Below, one piece after another: positions 39,680-49,485 of a DNA stretch of 64,000 nt (positions are counted from its first letter, which is position 1; each line of letters begins with the position of its first letter). The stretch is taken from assembly GCA_003194445.1 (NCBI GenBank), contig PQXF01000006.1, positions 30,423 to 94,422 of the forward strand, given 5' to 3'. Origin of the DNA: Candidatus Methanogaster sp. (GTDB taxonomy: Archaea > Halobacteriota > Methanosarcinia > Methanosarcinales > Methanogasteraceae). The translations under genes were made by a program, and so were the position numbers. The notes beneath the pieces are model-generated. The model had not been told where the DNA came from and searched no databases. It saw nothing but the letters and a program-made list of their open reading frames with translations.

Positions 39680-41158
39680 TTACACGTTAATCGCAAACAT
39701 CGTAGATACAAGAACCGGTACGACCAGCATAACCAGACCCGATATAGCAGTTATCATCGCGCCATAGAAGAATACCTTACACTTTGAACCGCCATCTGCC
39801 ACCGTCAATGCAGCGGTGTCTGCAATCGTCAGTATCAAGACGGATGCTATCGTAAACTGGTACAGGAATATAAGCTCGGCAGGACTTGTACTTCCGAAAC
39901 TGCCAGCAAGCCCTGCCATATCCGCCACGCCCCCCTCCACACCCTCAGCTAAGCCCGACGATTCGAACATCTCCGTAAGCGCATTATTAAATGCGACTAT
40001 GATCTCGATGATGAATATGAGAAGAGCTGACATTGCTAAGTGAAGCAGCATAACCAGCCCTGCAAAGTTGGCACTGACAGGTTTTCGCTTCATCCTTAAG
40101 AGAACGATTGCAAGGCTTGACGAAGAGACGATCCTTCCGATCTCCGCAGGATCTCCACCAAGCTTTATAGCATCGTTAAATATCCTCGTGCACCGGTTCA
40201 TCAGCTCGGATCCACTGTCCTTGATGAACCGCTCCCAGCAGAGACTCGGGCTGAGTTCAAGCGATAGGCTTTTATGTAGTGTATCGACCAGTGGTTCAAG
40301 GGATCCGACTGTTTCACGGTCTAAGTGGTTCATCGCAATATTCGGGTTGGTGCCCATCGTTCCTGCAAGTGAACCAAGCGTCTTTATAAACGCGGGAAAG
40401 TCAAAATCCCTGTCAGTTATCTTGCCATCATCGATCACCGCCATAACTCCGATCGGAGCTACGAATGCTGCGGCAACGATCATAATATACCCGAGAGGTA
40501 TCTGTAACAGAAGGAGCCCGAGTGTCAATAGGAATCCAGCCGGAAGTAATGCCCTGCAGAGCAGTTTTATGATCTCTTGTTCTTTCGATCCGGTCTCAAG
40601 CGAATGCACTCTAAACTCGAATGGAGCCGCATCGCGTATGGTAAACACTCCTATCCCACAGATGACTACCATCACCAGGGAGATCACAAACGCAGTCTGG
40701 TGTATCTCCCCAAGCGGGTACAGCATCGTTGATAGCAGTATAACCATCACAATGAGCGTTGTTGAGATAAGGAGCGCGGTATACCCATCCGTCCATTTCT
40801 TAAGTGCCTCGATGCTTCTTTCATAGTTATTAGAGTAGATACTTTCCGTCGTGCTCATCTCATTCTTTAGAAACTCCTTTTCAGGCTCTCCTGACGACAT
40901 GGCACTTGCCATTCTCCCAAAAAATTCCTTTAAGACCACAAATTTTGCTTTTTTTGAGATGAATTTGCACGCCCTTGAATATGCATAGCTCCACTTTGCA
41001 GCAAGCGTATATACCCGCTTGAAATATATCGACAGTTCATATTTCTGCTCGGATGTATGTTTGAATAGCTCATTCCTATCGATGTCTGCTGTGGCAATCG
41101 ATGCCATATATGTGAGCAGGAAGAGCAGATCATCCGCAACCCTCTTCTCCACACTCAT
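39680..41158 (-). CDS. arlJ: Archaellum assembly membrane protein ArlJ/FlaJ
   Basis: T2SF-like membrane protein downstream of arlI with 4-nt overlap. Confidence 0.92.
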   Translation of the reverse strand: MSVEKRVADDLLFLLTYMASIATADIDRNELFKHTSEQKYELSIYFKRVYTLAAKWSYAYSRACKFISKKAKFVVLKEFFGRMASAMSSGEPEKEFLKNEMSTTESIYSNNYERSIEALKKWTDGYTALLISTTLIVMVILLSTMLYPLGEIHQTAFVISLVMVVICGIGVFTIRDAAPFEFRVHSLETGSKEQEIIKLLCRALLPAGFLLTLGLLLLQIPLGYIMIVAAAFVAPIGVMAVIDDGKITDRDFDFPAFIKTLGSLAGTMGTNPNIAMNHLDRETVGSLEPLVDTLHKSLSLELSPSLCWERFIKDSGSELMNRCTRIFNDAIKLGGDPAEIGRIVSSSSLAIVLLRMKRKPVSANFAGLVMLLHLAMSALLIFIIEIIVAFNNALTEMFESSGLAEGVEGGVADMAGLAGSFGSTSPAELIFLYQFTIASVLILTIADTAALTVADGGSKCKVFFYGAMITAISGLVMLVVPVLVSTMFAINV

Positions 41159-42918
41159 ACGAGCCCCTCCTCTTCCGCACGCCCCATCATAGCGAATAGC
41201 TCGTAGAATCCGAGTACCCCTGCATCATGTACCTTCCTTAAGACCTTCTCTCTTCGATCAAGCTCCTTATATATCCTTCTCCGCTTATTCTTCGGTAAGC
41301 CGCGCTTTGGAGCGATCTTGTTCTCAAGCAAGTACGAGTTGTTCTTTCCTGTAAATTTGAATACATCCTTTGAGGCATCCCATTGAAACGTCTCAATGAA
41401 TGAGAATGCCTGAGAAGATGGATCATATCCTATGATCTCGTTGATGCTTGTGATGCGCCTTGCCATCCCTTTACCCGGGACGTTCACAGCGTTCTGGATG
41501 ACAACAAGGTTTAAGTTGTCTATATAAGTCTTCGGAACATTTATGGGATCACCGGTCAGCCGCTGGATCAGCTTCTCAACAGATGCTGCGTGAAACGTAG
41601 CCATTGCAGGATGCCCTGTCTGCATCGCCTGAAAAGCGATGTTACCCTCAGCACCCCTGATCTCTCCGATTATTATCTCATTCGGACGCTGCCTCAAGGC
41701 AGCCTTCAGCAGATCAAACATCGTCACGTCCGAGCTTCCCCCGTCTCCGGATCCTCTTGTGACTTCTCTCAGCCAGTTCTTGTGAGGTACCTGTAATTCA
41801 GGTGTGTCTTCTATTGATATAACCTTTGCGTCTGCCTGTATACACGTTGTCATTGCATTAAGCGTCGTTGTCTTTCCTGATGCGGTTTCACCAACAACGA
41901 AACAGTTCATCCCCGCACCCAACAACATCCAGAGGTACGCAGCCATCTTGTAGTTGAGCGTCTGGAAGTCGATGATGTTTAAGAGGCTAAGCGGCGTCTC
42001 TGAAAACTTCCTTATCGTGAAATTGCTGCCCCGTTTCGATACATCCTCTCCGAACACGATGTTTATCCTTGATCCGTCGGGAAGCGCAGCATCGACGATC
42101 GGATCCCGGTATGTTATCGGCTTTCCTATCTTCTCTGACATCCGTATAACATAAGAATCGAGATCCGCTATACTCCCAAACGTTATCGATGTCTTTAATC
42201 CGGAAAAGATCTTGTGCTCCACAAATATCCGCCCCACACCACTGCAACTGATATCCTCGATATACGGATCCATCAACAGTGGCTGGAGGGGACCCATCCC
42301 GATCTTATCCTTGAATAGATAGTATTTAACCTTCTTAAATTCATCAGGGGTTACATGCACCTTCTTATTTTTGGTGGTACTGGCAAATCCGTGGATGCGA
42401 TCAAATATCTTCTTCTTAAGCCCTCCCTCTTCTCCCACATCCCTACCGTCTTCTATGATGCATACGTCATTCAGACCCTCTTCGAGCAAGGCTTTCTTAG
42501 AATCCATATCCTCTGTTGTAATCTCCAGAACGTCTACGATATCGACAAGTGCTTCTTCCACCTCTATGAGCAGTTCATCGACACTCGCGAACAGGGTTGG
42601 TTCGACAGGGATGTAGTAGTTCCGCACATCCTCTTTATCCGGATATATGTGGATGGATACTCCATCTCCGGCAGGATATATGATATTTGGCTTTGCTATC
42701 TTCTTCAGATCTCTTGAAAGCTCGGGGTAGAACTTTGGTACGCCTATCTCATCGAGTGGAAGCATGTGGATATAGTCAAGTACATGGTGGTTCTCCTCTG
42801 CATTTAAGAACTTCTTCGCATCCGGAGGCAACATGCGGTAGAGCCCGCACTGTCTCAGGTCGGCTCCATGTGCCTCGGAGACGTTCGGTTCAAAGGGCAG
42901 AGATTCCATTTCAACCAC
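41155..42918 (-). CDS. arlI: Archaellum ATPase ArlI/FlaI
   Basis: CFVVGETASGKTTTLNAMTTCIQADAKVISIEDTPELQVPHKNWLREVTR; RPNEIIIGEIRGAEG. Confidence 0.96.
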   Translation of the reverse strand: MVEMESLPFEPNVSEAHGADLRQCGLYRMLPPDAKKFLNAEENHHVLDYIHMLPLDEIGVPKFYPELSRDLKKIAKPNIIYPAGDGVSIHIYPDKEDVRNYYIPVEPTLFASVDELLIEVEEALVDIVDVLEITTEDMDSKKALLEEGLNDVCIIEDGRDVGEEGGLKKKIFDRIHGFASTTKNKKVHVTPDEFKKVKYYLFKDKIGMGPLQPLLMDPYIEDISCSGVGRIFVEHKIFSGLKTSITFGSIADLDSYVIRMSEKIGKPITYRDPIVDAALPDGSRINIVFGEDVSKRGSNFTIRKFSETPLSLLNIIDFQTLNYKMAAYLWMLLGAGMNCFVVGETASGKTTTLNAMTTCIQADAKVISIEDTPELQVPHKNWLREVTRGSGDGGSSDVTMFDLLKAALRQRPNEIIIGEIRGAEGNIAFQAMQTGHPAMATFHAASVEKLIQRLTGDPINVPKTYIDNLNLVVIQNAVNVPGKGMARRITSINEIIGYDPSSQAFSFIETFQWDASKDVFKFTGKNNSYLLENKIAPKRGLPKNKRRRIYKELDRREKVLRKVHDAGVLGFYELFAMMGRAEEEGLV

Positions 42919-42923
42919 CTTGC

Positions 42924-43679
42924 TTACGCCTTTGCCTTCGAGATCGGGATGATCCTCATACCAAAGCCAGGATCAACGTCGAAGCTGACGATGTTTCCTG
43001 TGCTCTTCTGTGCACCCCGTATCTTTGCAACCTCCAGCGACTTTATCATCTGATCGCCGGCTTCTTCTATCTTCAGGTGCAGGTGTGCGTCACAGATCGA
43101 CCTGATCCTGATCAGGAGATTCTCAGGAAATGCATAGCCATGTGCAGTCAGTAGAATCGTCTTTCCAAGATCGCACAACTTCTTGCATCCTGTGAAGAAA
43201 TTTAAGATGTCGTTATCATTCGAATGAAAGACAAAGACCGTGAGCGAATCGATGATGATAATCTCATTCTTGCATTGCTTCATGGATTTCAGCATGAACT
43301 CGAGCAGGTTACCACTCGCGTTTTCATCCCAGTCAACGCCCTGCACGTGGATCGGGAATATATTCAAACGCCCTATGATGAAATAATCGTCTACATCGAG
43401 TGATAGACTTGTCATCTGCTTAAGCAGGCTCTTGATAGTGTTTTCAGTCGTAAATATGGAGATGCGCCGTCCCTGATTCAAGCCCCCCCACATAATCTGC
43501 TGCACAAGGACCGACTTACCACTGTCGTTCTGTCCTTCGAAGAGGGATAATGAATCCATCGGGATTCCGCCACCCATCTTCTGATCGATCTCATAATTTC
43601 CCGAGGATACGACATCCGCAAGAAAGTCTTCTTCATCGTCTTCTTCATCGTCAAATTCTTCTTCAGCCATATTGATCAC
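42924..43679 (-). CDS. arlH: Archaellum KaiC-like ATPase ArlH/FlaH
   Basis: GGGIPMDSLSLFEGQNDSGKSVLVQQIMWGGL; NEIIIIDSLTVFV. Confidence 0.93.
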   Translation of the reverse strand: MINMAEEEFDDEEDDEEDFLADVVSSGNYEIDQKMGGGIPMDSLSLFEGQNDSGKSVLVQQIMWGGLNQGRRISIFTTENTIKSLLKQMTSLSLDVDDYFIIGRLNIFPIHVQGVDWDENASGNLLEFMLKSMKQCKNEIIIIDSLTVFVFHSNDNDILNFFTGCKKLCDLGKTILLTAHGYAFPENLLIRIRSICDAHLHLKIEEAGDQMIKSLEVAKIRGAQKSTGNIVSFDVDPGFGMRIIPISKAKA

Positions 43680-44206
43680 CCACTAAAATATTTTGATGTG
43701 CTAACTCCGTTCGGAGTCGTTATCTGAAGCCAGTTATTCACACTGTCTACCTTCACCGGAGATCCACTCACTTTAATCCGGATGGTCATCTCTTCATCCG
43801 GATCGAATATACCCGGATTGATGTTATCAGGTGATATTCCTGTTATCGTCCATTCATTATCGTCCGGCGTTGTTTCCTCTGTGTATGAGATCCGGACGAT
43901 CTTCAGTGTCCCCCCACCGATAGGCGTATAGTAATGCAGGATCGCATCCATCTGTGAGAATTCCCGTATCTTCTCATGACCCGTATTTGCGAGTGTTACA
44001 TCGATGGTAGACCCATCAGCCGTGATATTACCGATCTCTATCTCGGTCTTCAACTGCTTATTCTCCGTATCCTGCACTTCCTTCATAGAGCTTGTTAATG
44101 TATTGGTCATATATAACCCCCCTGTTATAACAACGTTGGCTGCTATCAGGATTGCTGCAACCGCTACCACCGCCGCAATGATTGATCCAGCCCCCATTTC
44201 GATCAC
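43676..44206 (-). CDS. arlF: Archaellum stator-type protein, ArlF-like
   Basis: N-terminal single TM MGAGSIIAAVVAVAAILIAANVVITGG followed by beta-rich domain; position before arlH. Confidence 0.75.
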   Translation of the reverse strand: MIEMGAGSIIAAVVAVAAILIAANVVITGGLYMTNTLTSSMKEVQDTENKQLKTEIEIGNITADGSTIDVTLANTGHEKIREFSQMDAILHYYTPIGGGTLKIVRISYTEETTPDDNEWTITGISPDNINPGIFDPDEEMTIRIKVSGSPVKVDSVNNWLQITTPNGVSTSKYFSG

Positions 44207-44694
44207 ACCGTGAAATAGTCCTCATCCGAGATACCATTATACATTATTAACTTTACGAAGTACTCCGTACCCGATATAACCGGATCAGCAGTCGTATTCG
44301 CCGTGACCTTGATCGTCTCTCCCTGCCCCCACTTATCCCCGCCGTTTTCGAGTGTATAGTTCCAACCTGGTGAGATTGATCCGGACGCATTATACTCAAG
44401 CCTCATGAAATCTCCTTCCGGTCCGAAGAAGAGGTCTGAGTTAGCGATCATATTCTGAGGGATACGATTATTTCCCACGTTCTTGACCCAGATGTAGACG
44501 ATGTTTCCGGATGAAGAGTCTGTCTCGTGTATGATCGTTATGTCGGTCTTCATCCTATCATTGATCGCGTCTGTTGAAGCTATGAGCGGATCCTGTGTCC
44601 TTGCAATCGCCGGAAATGCCGAAGTGACGAATGTTGCAGCACATATCACGGACGCTATCGTGATCATAGCAATACTGATCGTTTCTCCGCCCAT
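44203..44694 (-). CDS. arlG: Archaellum stator-type protein, ArlG-like
   Basis: N-terminal TM MGGETISIAMITIASVICAATFVTSAFPAI then beta domain; position in operon. Confidence 0.75.
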   Translation of the reverse strand: MGGETISIAMITIASVICAATFVTSAFPAIARTQDPLIASTDAINDRMKTDITIIHETDSSSGNIVYIWVKNVGNNRIPQNMIANSDLFFGPEGDFMRLEYNASGSISPGWNYTLENGGDKWGQGETIKVTANTTADPVISGTEYFVKLIMYNGISDEDYFTV

Positions 44695-45750
44695 CTACCC
44701 CACCGTCCTCCATGGCAGTTCCCCGTATATCGAATAGATCGCCTTCTGATCAGACTCGCTTGGATGCAGTACCGCATTTAACTGGAACATCGCGGCTATG
44801 TGATCCTGCATCGTTGACGTACTCCCTTCAGCAACCTCCCGGGTGGACAGCTCCGCGATCTTCGAGACGATGTCTTTTAGCGCCTCTGATATATGGCCGG
44901 TAATCACATATAGATCCAGCAGCTCATCCAATCTACTTCGTTCGATCGTCGTAAGTGTGTAATCTGTCCATCTCATCAGTTCGGCGAGGGTACGGATGTC
45001 AAATCCGTTACCAGGTTGGATTTCCGGGGTTTCTTCCGGCATCTCTTCGCTCTGCTTCGCTTCATCGTACTGCTTAAACATCTCTGCAAAGCCCGGAGCA
45101 TGATCTGACGTCGCCTCCTGTGTAGCCCCATCATCTTCGCTCTGCTTCGCTTCCTCGTACTGCTTAAACATCTCTGCAAAGTCCGGAGCCTGATCTGGTG
45201 TTTCCTCTTGCATCGTCCCCTCCTGCTGCACCGGCATCTCATGTTGCACCGGCATTCCCTGTTGCACCGGCATCTCATGTTGCACCGGTATTCCCTGTTG
45301 CATCGGTATTCCCTGTTGCATCGGTATTCCCTGTTGCATCGGTATTCCCTGTTGCACCGGCATCTCATGTTGCACCGGCACCCCCTCCTGCACCGGCATC
45401 TCATGTTGCATCGGCATCCCCTGCTGCATCGGTGTCTCGGAAACGCCAGGTGCAGGTCCTGCGCCCATCTGCTGCCCTCCCTCCTGCGGCACCGGCGCTT
45501 CTGCAAAGTCCGGATGGGGCTCCTCTTCAAATACATCTTCAGGCTGGATGCTCCTCCCCGGGGCATCTCCTTTCAGTTCTACCTTTGTCTCTATTGAGGT
45601 GTCCGGACCATCAGTTATATCTTGAGTGTTATAAAATGGATTCTCCATATTATTCATGATCTCCCGGATATCTATCAGTAACGCTTTTATCTCCCCTTTT
45701 ACGATCTTAACCTCATTATCAAGTAATGTTAGCTTTTTATCTGATTCCAT
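44695..45750 (-). CDS. Archaellum ArlC/D/E-like protein with expanded Q/M/P-rich repeat linker
   Basis: C-terminal FlaD/E-like domain (LAELMRWTDYTLTTIERSRLDELLDLYVITGHIS); internal heptad repeats; start chosen at MESDKKLTLL. Confidence 0.82.
   Translation of the reverse strand: MESDKKLTLLDNEVKIVKGEIKALLIDIREIMNNMENPFYNTQDITDGPDTSIETKVELKGDAPGRSIQPEDVFEEEPHPDFAEAPVPQEGGQQMGAGPAPGVSETPMQQGMPMQHEMPVQEGVPVQHEMPVQQGIPMQQGIPMQQGIPMQQGIPVQHEMPVQQGMPVQHEMPVQQEGTMQEETPDQAPDFAEMFKQYEEAKQSEDDGATQEATSDHAPGFAEMFKQYDEAKQSEEMPEETPEIQPGNGFDIRTLAELMRWTDYTLTTIERSRLDELLDLYVITGHISEALKDIVSKIAELSTREVAEGSTSTMQDHIAAMFQLNAVLHPSESDQKAIYSIYGELPWRTVG
45225..45440 (-). repeat. 21-bp tandem repeat array encoding (P[MV]Q[QH][GE][IM]) type heptad units
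   Basis: ccctgttgcatcggtatt repeated four times nearly identically, flanked by diverged units. Confidence 0.9.
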
Positions 45751-45785
45751 GATTCCCACCTCCCAAAAAAATAAAGGAGGTACTC

Positions 45786-46526
45786 TTAGTTGAGTACCAT
45801 CGTCTTCTGTATCGAGCCTGGTGCGGTCTTTGTGATCGTCAGAGTCGCTCCCTGTCCTGGCTTTATGTCGATCACGAACTCTTCGTAAGCTCCTACGCCC
45901 CATGCTGGCAATGCTATCAGCATCAGCATCTTCTCTGTCGGGTCGAGCATGTTGGAAGTGCCCGCCTCATCTGTCAGCAGGGAGTATGCCCACTGTCCGG
46001 ACGTTGACGTTAACGTAAAGTTACCGCTACTTGCATTGCCACTCGAGTCAACAAGAGCCGTAGTTACAGCTTCCACCTCGGCTACATACGTGTCAACATC
46101 GCTGTACGAGACCACAATCTTATCCATGTCGACCGGATTCTGCCCTGCTGCAAGTTCCACCTGGATCTCAACAAGGTTAAGCCCGGTTGTGTTCTCTTTG
46201 TTCTTAGTCGCTGTACTATTGCCCCATGCGTAGTAGCTGTAGTAGTCACCACTAGCATTCCATATCCCGTCCGAGTCCACTTTGCCATACGTCCACCCGT
46301 GCCCGGCTATATAGCCGCCAATCTCCAGAGAGGATGTTGCCTGATCAACGCCTGTGTGGATGACCTCCTTGCTCTTCTCAGATGTGAAGAAGCCAGCACC
46401 CAGTACCACATAGCTGAATACCGCTGCAACCACCACAAACGCGGTCAGCACGATAGCAGCTTCAAGACCGGTGAAAGCTCTCTCATCCCTAAGCAGTTTA
46501 TTGTTAAATAGTCTCATCTTCATCAC
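45786..46526 (-). CDS. arlB3: Archaellin
   Basis: DERAFTGLEAAIVLTAFVVVAAVFSYVVLGAGFFTSEKSKEVIHTGVDQATSS. Confidence 0.95.
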   Translation of the reverse strand: MMKMRLFNNKLLRDERAFTGLEAAIVLTAFVVVAAVFSYVVLGAGFFTSEKSKEVIHTGVDQATSSLEIGGYIAGHGWTYGKVDSDGIWNASGDYYSYYAWGNSTATKNKENTTGLNLVEIQVELAAGQNPVDMDKIVVSYSDVDTYVAEVEAVTTALVDSSGNASSGNFTLTSTSGQWAYSLLTDEAGTSNMLDPTEKMLMLIALPAWGVGAYEEFVIDIKPGQGATLTITKTAPGSIQKTMVLN

Positions 46527-46527
46527 C

Positions 46528-47100
46528 TCAGTACAACCTCGTTATCCTGTTTATCGCGCCCGGCGTCGTCTTCGCTAACACCAGTGATCCACCCTGGCTC
46601 GGCTTGAACTCAAGCTCGAACTCTGTGTAGGTTCCAAGATCCTCTGCACCATGAATCGTTGCCCTAATCTCAGCTTTTTCGTGCGCTTCAAGCATGTTAT
46701 CGCTGTCACCTTCAAAGACTGTGTATGACCATGTCAGCGATGAATTGTGCACGGTCGCTGACGTATATGCTATCGTCGCCTGACTGAGATCGAGCGGGTT
46801 GTTGCCCGCGGTCAACTCGATGGTGAAGTTGATATAGTCTATATCACAGACACCGTCGAGAGTGGTATCATTTATGCCGACAATGTCGCCAACCACCTCT
46901 GCCGATGATGTTGCCTGATCAACGCCCGTGTGGATGACTTCCTTGCTCTTCTCTGATGTGAAGAAGCCAGCACCCAGTACCACATAGCTGAATACCGCTG
47001 CAACCACCACAAACGCGGTCAGCACGATAGCAGCTTCAAGACCGGTGAAAGCTCTCTCATCCTTAAGCAGTTTATTGTTAAATAGTCTCATTTTCATCAC
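46528..47100 (-). CDS. arlB2: Archaellin
   Basis: Same N-terminus as neighbouring archaellins; divergent C-terminus. Confidence 0.95.
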   Translation of the reverse strand: MMKMRLFNNKLLKDERAFTGLEAAIVLTAFVVVAAVFSYVVLGAGFFTSEKSKEVIHTGVDQATSSAEVVGDIVGINDTTLDGVCDIDYINFTIELTAGNNPLDLSQATIAYTSATVHNSSLTWSYTVFEGDSDNMLEAHEKAEIRATIHGAEDLGTYTEFELEFKPSQGGSLVLAKTTPGAINRITRLY

Positions 47101-47103
47101 CTC

Positions 47104-47778
47104 TTAGTACAATACCATTATGGTATCGATAGCTCCCGGGACCGTCTTTTCTATTGCAAGAGATGCCCCACTCGCTGGTTTCAGCTCCACCTGCAACTGC
47201 TTATTGATTGCAACTCCGCCGATACCGTTTCCCGCTTCAGTAGGCAGGTAGATTTTCACCTGTGCCATCTCGCCGGTCTCGAGCATGACATCGTCATCCC
47301 CGTGATCACCGTCCTGACCTGCGACAAAGGCAAAATCCCATTCCCCAGCACTGTTTGCCTCTATACTCTGGTATGGGGATCCTCCAGTGTCAGTATATGT
47401 AAGACTTCCGTTGTACACGTACTGGTCTGCATACGCTACCGTCAACTTGGACAGGTCAACCGGATTGTTGCCCGCTGTCAGCTGTATGTATACCGTTACA
47501 GCCCCTAACCTGTTCGTACCATCACTGGTCGCACTAGTATTCTTGTGACCTATCACATCTCCCGCGAGTTCGACCGAAGAAGTCGCCTGGTCCATACCCG
47601 TGTGGATGACCTCCTTGCTCTTCTCCGATGTGAAGAATCCCGCTCCGAGCACCACATAGCTGAATACAGCAGCCACCACCACAAACGCTGTCAACACGAT
47701 TGCTGCTTCCAGACCTGTGAATGCCTTTTCGTCCTTCCCAAAGTCCTTGAACTTCCCAAGGAATTTCAATATGTTCAT
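47104..47778 (-). CDS. arlB1: Archaellin (first of three)
   Basis: DEKAFTGLEAAIVLTAFVVVAAVFSYVVLGAGFFTSEKSKEVIHTGMDQATSS; SD aggagg before MNILKF. Confidence 0.95.
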   Translation of the reverse strand: MNILKFLGKFKDFGKDEKAFTGLEAAIVLTAFVVVAAVFSYVVLGAGFFTSEKSKEVIHTGMDQATSSVELAGDVIGHKNTSATSDGTNRLGAVTVYIQLTAGNNPVDLSKLTVAYADQYVYNGSLTYTDTGGSPYQSIEANSAGEWDFAFVAGQDGDHGDDDVMLETGEMAQVKIYLPTEAGNGIGGVAINKQLQVELKPASGASLAIEKTVPGAIDTIMVLY

Positions 47779-47821
47779 ATTTGTTTCCTCCTGTATTGTT
47801 GTATACCCCACTCACCCACCA

Positions 47822-47871
47822 ACCTCATGATGATAATGAGGTACAATGTAAACTATGTTTTGGAGGTATAT
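47822..47871 (-). promoter_or_regulatory. arlB promoter: TATA-like ttaatataca region and ACCTCAT-N7-ATGAGGT inverted repeat 23 nt downstream
   Basis: Reverse strand ATATAC-N23-ACCTCATTATCATCATGAGGT; see shared motif at 54446-54511. Confidence 0.6.
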
Positions 47872-47942
47872 TAAGAAAATTGTGGAAAAATCACTTCTTT
47901 TCCTTTTGCAAAGATCGCGAAACGAAAAGTTTACATATTGCC

Positions 47943-49460
47943 CAATACCACTACCTTAAGAAAATAATCCGATAGAATCAATAAAGTATATGTACTTGGC
48001 ATCTTATTATGTTAGCATAAAGTTTCGTAAATTATTACGAATCCACAAACTAGGTGTCAACAATGTTCAATTCTATCCACAAACGGATTTCCTACCAGAT
48101 AATCGCACTGAGGCTATGCTTTGCCCAAATCGATGGTTTGCCCTTCAGCGATATCCTTTCGGCTGAAACCATCCGGAATATTATGGATGAAGAAGTAGGC
48201 AGTTATCGAGACCGTATATATTCCCCTCTAATCACCCTATCTGCATTCTTGTCCCAAGTACTCAGTTCGGATCATTCCTGCCGAAATGCAGTAGCAAAGG
48301 TGCTTGCGGAACGAGTGGCGCAAGGCGAGTCGCCCTGCTCATCAAACACCAAATCTTATTGCAAAGCCAGATTACGCCTTCCTACAAGTCTTGTCAGGCG
48401 ATTAGTGCGTGAGACTGGTAAATTGCTGCATCTGAAGTCAGAAGAGGGTTGGAAATGGAAAGGTCGTTCAGTTAAGCTTGTAGATGGAACGACGGTCTCA
48501 ATGCCAGATACCCCTGAAAACCAGAAGACATATCCACAGCCTGAAGGGCAGAAACCGGGTGTAGGCTTTCCAATCGCCCGTATCGTCGCTATAATCTCAT
48601 TATCTTGCGGAGCAGTCCTTGACGTAGCGATCGGACCTTACAAGGGCAAGGAAACTGGTGAACATGCTCTGTTACGCCAGATATTGGACAGCATATCTGC
48701 AGGCGATATTATATTGGGAGATCGCTACTATTGTTCGTATTTCTTGATTGTCATGCTACAGTGGTTGGGCGCGGACTCGGTCTTCCGGATCCATGGCAGC
48801 CGCAAAAGCGATTTCCGCCGAGGTAAGCATCTTGGCAAAAAAGACCACATCGTTATATGGAAAAAGCCAAAACAACGACCGAATTGGATGGATGAGTCCA
48901 TGTACCGCCAAATGCCAGACACGCTTACAATACGCGAGATCAAAATCAATAGAAAAGTTATTACTACCACTCTCCTTGACCCAAAAAAATTTACAAGAGA
49001 GGAAATAGATGAACTTTACACGAAACGGTGGTTGATCGAAGTGGACTTCAGGTTCATCAAAACAGTTCTCCAGATGGATATTTTGAGGTGCAAAACACCT
49101 GACATGGTTTATAAGGAAATCTGGGTGAATTTGCTGGCGTATAATCTGATCCGAACGGTCATGGCGCAAGCGGCGCATCGTTATAACCTTCCACCACGAA
49201 CATTGAGTTTCAAAGGCACGTTACAGCAGTTAAATGCATTTAAGGAGAGATTTCTGCGCACTGCCAAAAAACATTTGTCTACTATGTGCAAATATCTTCT
49301 GGAAGCTATTGTCAGTCATCGTGTGGGGAATAGACATAGGCGCAGTGAACTGCGTGCCGTCAAACGACGGCGTAAACCTTATCCGTTACTCACTAAACCA
49401 CGAGAAGAAGCTCGTAATGAATTATGTGGAGGTGGGGTATCTGCTTAAGGTAGTGGTATT
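47943..49460 (+). mobile_element. Intact IS4-type insertion sequence, ~1.52 kb, with TIRs and 10-bp target duplication ACATATTGCC
   Basis: 17-bp perfect TIR aataccactaccttaag/cttaaggtagtggtatt; direct repeats acatattgcc at 47933-47942 and 49461-49470. Confidence 0.95.
48054..49448 (+). CDS. IS4 family transposase (ISPepr1-like)
   Basis: LVDGTTVSMPDTPENQKTYPQPEGQKPGVGFPIARIVAIISLSCGAVLDVAIGPYKGKETGEHALLRQ...GDRYYCSYF; YTKRWLIEVDFRFIK. Confidence 0.93.
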   Translation: MSTMFNSIHKRISYQIIALRLCFAQIDGLPFSDILSAETIRNIMDEEVGSYRDRIYSPLITLSAFLSQVLSSDHSCRNAVAKVLAERVAQGESPCSSNTKSYCKARLRLPTSLVRRLVRETGKLLHLKSEEGWKWKGRSVKLVDGTTVSMPDTPENQKTYPQPEGQKPGVGFPIARIVAIISLSCGAVLDVAIGPYKGKETGEHALLRQILDSISAGDIILGDRYYCSYFLIVMLQWLGADSVFRIHGSRKSDFRRGKHLGKKDHIVIWKKPKQRPNWMDESMYRQMPDTLTIREIKINRKVITTTLLDPKKFTREEIDELYTKRWLIEVDFRFIKTVLQMDILRCKTPDMVYKEIWVNLLAYNLIRTVMAQAAHRYNLPPRTLSFKGTLQQLNAFKERFLRTAKKHLSTMCKYLLEAIVSHRVGNRHRRSELRAVKRRRKPYPLLTKPREEARNELCGGGVSA

Positions 49461-49485
49461 AACATATTGCCTGTTTGGCGCATAA

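Noticed and set aside
40068-40826. 252-aa + strand ORF opposite arlJ
   Set aside because: Antisense shadow of the ArlJ reading frame.
45225-45440. CRISPR-like regular repeats
   Set aside because: Period is 21 bp with no unique spacers; in frame within a protein-coding gene, so a coding tandem repeat.
45198-45659. Long antisense ORFs over the repeat region (45198-45659 +, 45208-45597 +, 44976-45566 -)
   Set aside because: Low-complexity translations (HRHLMLHRHSLL, CNREYRCNRE) produced by the 21-bp repeats in non-coding frames of the ArlC/D/E gene.
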